The position numbers and the translations under genes are program-made. A stretch of DNA of 10,512 bases, taken from positions 1 through 10,512 of the forward strand of contig JAZQIV010000059.1 of NCBI GenBank assembly GCA_045541305.1. Reading direction: 5' to 3'. Origin of the DNA: RGIG3009 sp045541305. Its GTDB lineage: Bacteria; Bacillota; Clostridia; Oscillospirales; Acutalibacteraceae. The notes beneath the pieces were generated by a model. The model saw nothing but the letters and a program-made list of their open reading frames with translations. It was not told the origin of the DNA and ran no database searches. How positions within the stretch are numbered: the first letter of the stretch is position 1; the number at the start of each line of letters is the position of its first letter. Positions 6,658-10,512 of this stretch are shown here, one piece after another.

Positions 6658-8172
6658 ATGGAACTCATCGAAAAAATCAATGGCTCGATCAACGGAGTCG
6701 TGTGGGGCGTGTTTGGTCTGGCCCTGCTGATCGGCACCGGTATTCTGATGACCTGCCTGACCAAGGTTTTTCAGATCAGCCACATTGGCCATTGGTGGAA
6801 GCAGACCATTGGCAGTATGTTCAAAAAAGACGTGATCTCGCATACCAAGGAAAAGGGCACGATCTCCCCGTTCCAGGCGCTGTGTACGGCGCTTGCCGCA
6901 ACGGTGGGTACCGGTAACATTGCCGGTGTGGCCGCCGCGATCTGCATCGGCGGTGCGGGTGCCGTATTCTGGATGTGGGTGGCCGCGTTTTTCGGCATGA
7001 TGACCAACTTTTCGGAAAATGCGCTGGGTATTTATTTCCGCCGCCGCAATGCAAACGGCGAGTGGTCCGGCGGTGCGATGTACTACCTGCAAGACGGTTT
7101 GGGCAGCAAGAAAGGCTTCAAAACGATCGGTAAGGTGCTGGCGATTCTGTTCTCGTTCTTTGCGATGTTCGCGGCTTTCGGTATCGGTTCGATGGCGCAG
7201 GTGAACAACATCGTGGCCAACGTTGCCACCGCGTTTGACGTATCGGCGCTGTCATCGATCGAAATTTTCGGCACCAATCTGTACCGTTTCCTGCTGGGTG
7301 TTGTGCTGATGGGTCTGACCGCGCTGATTACACTGGGCGGCGTGAAGCGTATTGCCAACGTGGCGGAAAAGATCGTGCCGTTCATGGTGGTTCTGTTTGT
7401 GATCGGCTCGCTGGTTATCATCGGCTTGAACTACGATGCCATCCTGCCCGCTTTCAAGGCGATCTTTGTGAACGCATTCCAGCCCGAGGCTTTCGTTGGC
7501 GGTGCATTGGGCGGTGTGATCGTGGCGATGACCAACGGTTTCAAGCGCGGCGTGTTTTCGAACGAGGCGGGCCTTGGTTCCTCGGTGATGGTTCACTCCA
7601 ACTCCACGGTGCGTGAGCCTGTCAAACAGGGTATGTGGGGTATTTTTGAGGTGTTCGCCGACACGATGGTGGTGTGCACCATGACCGCTTTGGTGATCTT
7701 GACCTCCGGTGTGCACGACTACACGCAGGCGGCTCCCGCGGTGGACGGCTATTCCTCGCTGCTGACGGGTGCTGCGTTCAACAGCGTGTTCTCGTGGGGC
7801 GATATCGGTCAGAAATTCATTGCCGTTGCGCTGTTCCTGTTTGCGTTTACCACGGTGCTCGGCTGGAGCCATTACGGCAGCAAGGCGTGGGAGTACGTAT
7901 TCGGTGCCAAGAGTGTGGTGGTTTTCAAGATCATTCACGTGTGCACCATCATGTTCGGTGCCGTGATGACCAACTCGCTCGCTTGGGATATTTCGGATAC
8001 GTTCAACGGTTTGATGATGTTCCCCAACTTGATCGGTGTGGTGGCGTTGTCGCCGCTCGTGATGAAGATCACGAAAAACTACATCGACCGCAAGCTGCGC
8101 AAAAAGGATGTGTCTCCCCTGCTCTCCTTTGATCCCGCCACGCAAGCGGAAATGGAAGCCAAAGAGGATTAA
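6658..8172 (+). CDS. Sodium:alanine/glycine symporter, AGCS family
   Basis: A 504-residue inner-membrane transporter that couples Na+ (or H+) entry to uptake of a small neutral amino acid. The ATG at 6658 follows AAGGAGG (6643-6649) with 8 nt spacing; upstream in-frame codons would run through the terminator and are rejected. AGCS hallmarks are plain: GTGNIAGVA (84-92), GGAGAVFWMWVAAFFGM (98-114), NEAGLGSSVMVHSNSTVREP (302-321) and TVLGWSHYGSKAWEYVFG (399-416). There are about ten hydrophobic membrane spans and a polar cytoplasmic tail (475-504). The length is typical. The tandem glycine riboswitch upstream points to glycine and/or alanine as substrate rather than glutamine, which some AGCS members carry; that is inference. 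An IS200 copy lies immediately downstream, its right end within about 20-30 bp of the stop. Confidence 0.95.
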   Translation: MELIEKINGSINGVVWGVFGLALLIGTGILMTCLTKVFQISHIGHWWKQTIGSMFKKDVISHTKEKGTISPFQALCTALAATVGTGNIAGVAAAICIGGAGAVFWMWVAAFFGMMTNFSENALGIYFRRRNANGEWSGGAMYYLQDGLGSKKGFKTIGKVLAILFSFFAMFAAFGIGSMAQVNNIVANVATAFDVSALSSIEIFGTNLYRFLLGVVLMGLTALITLGGVKRIANVAEKIVPFMVVLFVIGSLVIIGLNYDAILPAFKAIFVNAFQPEAFVGGALGGVIVAMTNGFKRGVFSNEAGLGSSVMVHSNSTVREPVKQGMWGIFEVFADTMVVCTMTALVILTSGVHDYTQAAPAVDGYSSLLTGAAFNSVFSWGDIGQKFIAVALFLFAFTTVLGWSHYGSKAWEYVFGAKSVVVFKIIHVCTIMFGAVMTNSLAWDISDTFNGLMMFPNLIGVVALSPLVMKITKNYIDRKLRKKDVSPLLSFDPATQAEMEAKED

Positions 8173-8188
8173 ACGTTACATAATCATA

Positions 8189-8274
8189 ACCACCGGCCGT
8201 GCCGGTGGTATGCACTGCCCCCTTAGGGCATAATGCCGGCCGGGCCTATAGGCCCGCCGAAAGGTTTGCCAACC
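8189..8274. repeat. IS200 right-end stem-loop cluster
   Basis: Several stem-loops lie in succession. A 9-bp stem (8189-8197/8201-8209) comes first, then TGCCC with GGGCA (8216-8230). Next is the perfect 16-nt palindrome CGGGCCTATAGGCCCG (8241-8256), extended by CGG/CCG. Finally GGTTTGCCAACC (8263-8274) recurs in inverted form as GGTTGGCAAACC at 8817-8828 on the other side of tnpA. Such folded single-stranded ends are what Y1 transposases recognise. The first hairpin matches the left-end hairpin. Confidence 0.65.
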
Positions 8275-8292
8275 GCAACACTTTCACCGGCT

Positions 8293-8315
8293 GCCCCTAA
8301 AGGGGCTTTTTATTT
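8293..8315 (+). terminator. Plus-strand terminator at the tnpA 3' end
   Basis: GCCCCT-AA-AGGGGC (8293-8306) is followed by TTTTTATTT, a standard intrinsic terminator on the plus strand. Its T-run overlaps the tnpA stop codon (8312-8310). It would stop symporter read-through before it could run antisense across tnpA, and may double as the symporter terminator. Confidence 0.75.
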
Positions 8316-8786
8316 GCCTTCTTTTACCTGCTGACCCGTGAACGGGTCAATGTATTCTTTCATTGTCAGCTGATCGCTTGCTATATCCTCTTGCAACTGA
8401 TTTCGGATATATTCTTGTATCTGCTTTTTGTTGCGTCCTACTGTATCCACATAATATCCTCTACACCAAAAATGTCGATTTCCATATTTGTATTTCATAT
8501 TCGCATATTTTTCAAATATCATCAAACTGCTTTTCCCTTTGAGATATCCCATTATCTGCGATACACTATATTTTGGCGGAATCGACACAAGCATGTGGAT
8601 ATGATCTTTACACGCCTCTGCTTCGATGATTTCGATTTGCTTATACTCACACAATTTTCTCAACATAATTCCTATATCCGCTTTGATCTTTCCGTAGATT
8701 ACTTGTCGGCGGTATTTGGGTGCGAAAACTATATGGTATTTGCAATTCCATTTTGTATGTGCTAAACTTTCTGTATCAAGTTTCAC
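8310..8786 (-). CDS. tnpA: IS200 Y1 transposase TnpA
   Basis: A 158-residue HUH-type tyrosine transposase that cuts and rejoins single-stranded DNA at the element's hairpin ends. The GTG at 8786-8784 is chosen because GGAGG lies 9 nt upstream and it gives the usual family N-terminus (KLDTESLAHTKWNCKYHIVF). A longer ATG at 8831 falls in the regulatory leader. The metal-binding HUH motif is H62-I-H64 in DHIHMLVSIP, and the nucleophile is Tyr126 in the Y-x3-Q motif YIRNQ (126-130). GKSSLMIFEKY (84-94) and the WCRGYYVDTVG block (107-117) are also typical. Length is normal, motifs are intact and no frameshift is seen, so the copy may be active. The gene is more AT-rich than its neighbours. Translation is probably repressed by a leader stem (8795-8853). 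Confidence 0.94.
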   Translation of the reverse strand: MKLDTESLAHTKWNCKYHIVFAPKYRRQVIYGKIKADIGIMLRKLCEYKQIEIIEAEACKDHIHMLVSIPPKYSVSQIMGYLKGKSSLMIFEKYANMKYKYGNRHFWCRGYYVDTVGRNKKQIQEYIRNQLQEDIASDQLTMKEYIDPFTGQQVKEGK

Positions 8787-8794
8787 GACTTGGT

Positions 8795-8853
8795 TCCTCC
8801 TTCGTCCTTTAGGTGTGGTTGGCAAACCCACTTCTATTGTAGACGAAGGAGGA
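8795..8853 (-). promoter_or_regulatory. Leader stem hiding the tnpA ribosome-binding site
   Basis: Perfect 12-nt complementary arms, TCCTCCTTCGTC (8795-8806) and GACGAAGGAGGA (8842-8853), flank a 35-nt loop that holds a further hairpin (GGTT-GGCA-AACC, 8817-8828, flanked by GTG/CAC). In the tnpA mRNA the downstream arm is the ribosome site GGAGG, 9 nt before the GTG, so the stem would block translation initiation. Salmonella IS200 is known to use the same strategy. Confidence 0.8.
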
Positions 8854-8881
8854 TATTTTTTCTACGCATAGCTAAAGCTTT

Positions 8882-8890
8882 ATTGTACCA
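8882..8890 (-). promoter_or_regulatory. Candidate extended -10 promoter of tnpA
   Basis: On the minus strand TACAAT (8887-8882) is preceded by TGG, whose TG is the edge of the left-end hairpin. No good -35 is visible. This would make a weak promoter upstream of the sequestering leader, as expected for a self-limiting element. Confidence 0.45.
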
Positions 8891-8912
8891 CCAGCACAGC
8901 TGGTGCTTTTTT
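8889..8912. repeat. IS200 left-end hairpin
   Basis: A 7-bp stem CACCAGC / GCTGGTG (8889-8895, 8899-8905) has the loop ACA and is followed on the plus strand by C and six T. It differs from the right-end hairpin by a paired A-T to G-C exchange that keeps the stem. On the plus strand it could also act as a terminator. Confidence 0.7.
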
Positions 8913-8921
8913 CCTACAATG

Positions 8922-8952
8922 AAAAAAGCGCGAGCCGCCGCTCGCGCTTTTT
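8922..8952 (-). terminator. Terminator of the S1-domain gene
   Basis: GCGCGAGC (8928-8935) pairs with GCTCGCGC (8940-8947), extended by A/T pairs to about 13 bp, with loop CGCC. It is followed on the minus strand by six T. It begins 4 nt past the stop at 8956 and has T-runs on both strands, so it may work in both directions. Confidence 0.88.
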
Positions 8953-8955
8953 ATT

Positions 8956-9891
8956 TTATTCAAACACCGTTTCAATCACCTTGCCGCAGCTCGGCGGCGA
9001 ATACACCCACCGATCAATGTGCCCCTCCGTGATAAAATACCGCATCGGCGGCGGCAACTCGTGGCTGTCCTCGGCATCGATCAGCACCAGTTTCAACTTC
9101 ATTTTCTCCGCCAGAATATTTTTGATATACACCCCCGCGTGCTGCCCCACGCGCACACCCGCGCGCGGTTCGGCAAGCCCCGCCAGGTTGGGCGTCAGTT
9201 CCACAAAAATGCCGTATTCCTCCACCGACCGCACAATGCCCGCTACCGTTTCGCCTTGTTCAAACAAGGCCGCGTTTTCCTCCCACGTGCCCAGCAATTC
9301 ACGTTGCGAAAGGCAAATGCGATTTTCTTCAATGGAGGTAATCACCGCGTAAATGTCCATCCCCACGTACAACCGATCCGCGGGATGCGCAATACGGCTC
9401 ACCGAAATACTGGCGATCGGCAGCAGGGCGGGGATCCCGCACCCGATATCGCAAAACGCGCCAAAGCTTTCCAGACGAGTCACCCGCGCCTCCACCACGT
9501 CCCCCGGTCGCCGCGTGGTAATGTACTCCTGCCTGCATTTTTCCTGCGCCGCCCGCCGCGAACACACGGCGCGGCGTTTGCCGTCCTCGGTATATTCAAA
9601 ACCCGTCACCAAAAAGCTAACCGGCTTGCTCACGCGGGAAATCAGCGCAATATCGCGTGTGGTCCCCTCCAGGATCCCCACAGCGCCCTCCTCGCGCGGA
9701 ATCACCCCCTGCATGCACGGCAGCTCCACGTGCAGGTTGTGTTCGTTATCGCACAACACCGCGCGCGCCTCCACCACCTGCCCTTCGATCGCCGCTTCGG
9801 CAAGCGCGCTCGCCGTTTGTGTGCGGCGGCGGTTGGCAGCTGTATTCAGCAACACACCCTCCGGATAAAACTCATTCATTTTCACAGCCAT
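8956..9891 (-). CDS. Protein with three S1-type RNA-binding domains
   Basis: A 311-residue cytoplasmic protein built of three OB-fold S1 repeats: about 36-115 (divergent), 128-197 (GDVVEARVTRLESFGAFCDI, the clearest) and 212-272 (GETVAGIVRSVEEYGIFVEL). A proline-rich tail follows (280-311, containing YFITEGHIDRWVY). It resembles the short S1-like proteins of Clostridia that are often labelled ribosomal protein S1, but it is too short to be full-length S1. Binding to mRNA or the ribosome is inferred from the domains. The start is uncertain: AAAGGA abuts the ATG at 9891, while a GTG at 9885 and an ATG at 9879 are better spaced (6 and 12 nt). It is a single-gene unit, divergent from the ROK-like gene. 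Confidence 0.85.
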   Translation of the reverse strand: MAVKMNEFYPEGVLLNTAANRRRTQTASALAEAAIEGQVVEARAVLCDNEHNLHVELPCMQGVIPREEGAVGILEGTTRDIALISRVSKPVSFLVTGFEYTEDGKRRAVCSRRAAQEKCRQEYITTRRPGDVVEARVTRLESFGAFCDIGCGIPALLPIASISVSRIAHPADRLYVGMDIYAVITSIEENRICLSQRELLGTWEENAALFEQGETVAGIVRSVEEYGIFVELTPNLAGLAEPRAGVRVGQHAGVYIKNILAEKMKLKLVLIDAEDSHELPPPMRYFITEGHIDRWVYSPPSCGKVIETVFE

Positions 9892-9997
9892 TCCTTTCTT
9901 TTATATTCAGCACATATATATGCCACTTTTACGCAAAAAAATAACGAAAATTGAAAAATTATAAACCGAAATTCACTTTCTATAACCCTTCGTCTTT

Positions 9998-10006
9998 TGC
10001 TATAAT
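9998..10006 (+). promoter_or_regulatory. Extended -10 promoter of the ROK-like gene
   Basis: A consensus TATAAT (10001-10006) is preceded by TGC, an extended -10. The -35 region 17 nt upstream (TTCTAT) is weak. Transcription would begin near 10013, about 28 nt before the ATG at 10041. Confidence 0.65.
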
Positions 10007-10040
10007 AACTATATCATGGAGTAAAGGGAGTTTTTGTAGA

Positions 10041-10512
10041 ATGAACGCATATGGATTAGAAGTTTCCGTAAAAAATCTTCCGGTGTTGGATACCGGCTTT
10101 ATTCCGATGGCAGCGTTCTGCCGCGATTTTGAAAAGTCGGCACAAAACGGCAAGGAAATCGCCGTCGCCGTCGAGCGCAACCAGGGTCAAACCGCCGTGC
10201 GCCGTTTTAAGATTCACGGCACGCCCGAAATGGCAAAAGCCGATGCGATCTACGTGGACCGCACCGTCAAAATGCTTCTGTGGGCATACGGCGGATTCAA
10301 GGTCATGATCTGCGGCGATGACAACGTGGCCGCTATCATCCAAACCGCATACGCCGCGGGCGGTTCCCGCGAATTCGACAGCAATTTCATGAGCCGCGTG
10401 TACGAGCGCCCGTTTGAAGTGGTGGCATTACCGCTCGCCGAAACCCCGAAAGCCTATTCGCTTTCGCAATCGGCAGGCCGCAACCTGGACGGCTGCCGCA
10501 TCGGCTTTGATG
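10041..10512 (+). CDS. ROK-family-like protein, N-terminal part, cut by the window edge
   Basis: The frame opens at ATG 10041 behind AAAGGGAG (about 10 nt spacing) and stays open for 157 codons to the right edge. The N-terminal ~150 residues (MNAYGLEVSVKNLPVLDTGF...) have no catalytic motif I know. The last visible residues, DGCRIGFD, look like the start of an ASKHA/ROK phosphate-1 strand (usually I-G-x-D-x-G-G). This suggests a sugar-kinase-like ROK domain begins here after an unusual N-terminal extension. I recall proteins of this layout from Oscillospiraceae, but substrate and activity are unknown. Composition matches the GC-rich neighbours. The open frame is firm; the ROK label rests on a few residues and on recall. 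Confidence 0.65.
   Translation, partial: MNAYGLEVSVKNLPVLDTGFIPMAAFCRDFEKSAQNGKEIAVAVERNQGQTAVRRFKIHGTPEMAKADAIYVDRTVKMLLWAYGGFKVMICGDDNVAAIIQTAYAAGGSREFDSNFMSRVYERPFEVVALPLAETPKAYSLSQSAGRNLDGCRIGFD

Larger units (their letters stand above)
8189..8912 (-). mobile_element. IS200-type insertion sequence (IS200/IS605 family, tnpA only)
   Basis: A compact element of about 0.7 kb carries a single Y1 transposase gene and no tnpB. Members of this family move as single-stranded DNA, have no terminal inverted repeats, make no target duplication, and are recognised by subterminal hairpins. Matching hairpins are present at both ends: CACCGGC-CGT-GCCGGTG (8191-8207, right end) and CACCAGC-ACA-GCTGGTG (8889-8905, left end). 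The limits given are those of the hairpins plus the adjoining T-run. True cleavage points probably lie some bases outside and cannot be set without an empty-site comparison. The element separates the symporter gene from the S1-protein terminator and seems to disrupt no gene. Confidence 0.82.

Noticed and set aside
6323..6730. Plus-strand frame across the riboswitch, and antisense frame 6397-7092
   Set aside because: Both cover a tandem glycine aptamer and terminator, whose conserved structure explains the sequence better than coding.
7252..8145. 297-codon minus-strand frame opposite the symporter
   Set aside because: His-rich shadow of a transporter gene with unmistakable AGCS motifs.
9019..9954. 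311-codon plus-strand frame opposite the S1-domain gene
   Set aside because: Shadow frame rich in Arg/His/Pro; the minus strand carries clear S1 repeats, a ribosome site and a terminator.
1..10512. CRISPR array, tRNA, rRNA or a multi-gene defence system
   Set aside because: No regularly spaced direct repeats, tRNA cloverleaf or rRNA sequence was seen, and apart from the small islet the genes are housekeeping or IS functions.

Overview
The window looks like a chromosomal segment of a Gram-positive Clostridia bacterium, most likely from the Oscillospiraceae/Ruminococcaceae group. This is judged from gene content: a Firmicutes-type PGI, a long PRPP synthetase, an S1-domain protein with a conserved tail, and a ROK-like protein with an N-terminal extension. 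Strong GGAGG ribosome sites and sigma-A-type promoters fit the same picture. Most genes are fairly GC-rich. Two stretches, about 2226-3700 and the transposase near 8310-8786, are visibly AT-rich and look acquired.

Layout from left to right: the 5' half of pgi (minus) carries an in-frame TAG ten bases from the window edge. Next comes a secreted DacF-like D-Ala-D-Ala carboxypeptidase (minus). An AT-rich islet follows, with a translationally coupled pair of small helix-turn-helix genes (minus) divergent from an unrecognised 191-residue protein (plus). prs (minus) is then divergent from hflX (plus). A tandem glycine riboswitch with its own promoter and an intrinsic terminator precedes a Na+/alanine-glycine symporter of the AGCS family (plus). 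An IS200-type insertion sequence (tnpA, minus) lies between the symporter and a three-domain S1 RNA-binding protein (minus). The latter is divergent from a ROK-family-like protein cut by the right edge.

Most transcription units have a recognisable promoter and/or a stem-loop terminator, so the window reads as independent short units rather than one operon. The clearest regulatory logic is glycine sensing upstream of an amino-acid symporter. The IS200 copy shows its usual self-restraint: a perfect 12-bp stem hides the tnpA ribosome site, matched hairpins mark both ends, and a plus-strand terminator sits beside the tnpA stop codon.

No wholly new system is evident. The points most worth checking are the in-frame amber codon in pgi, the small regulator/orphan-gene islet, and the riboswitch-symporter unit. 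Family assignments come from motif recognition by eye, without database searches.
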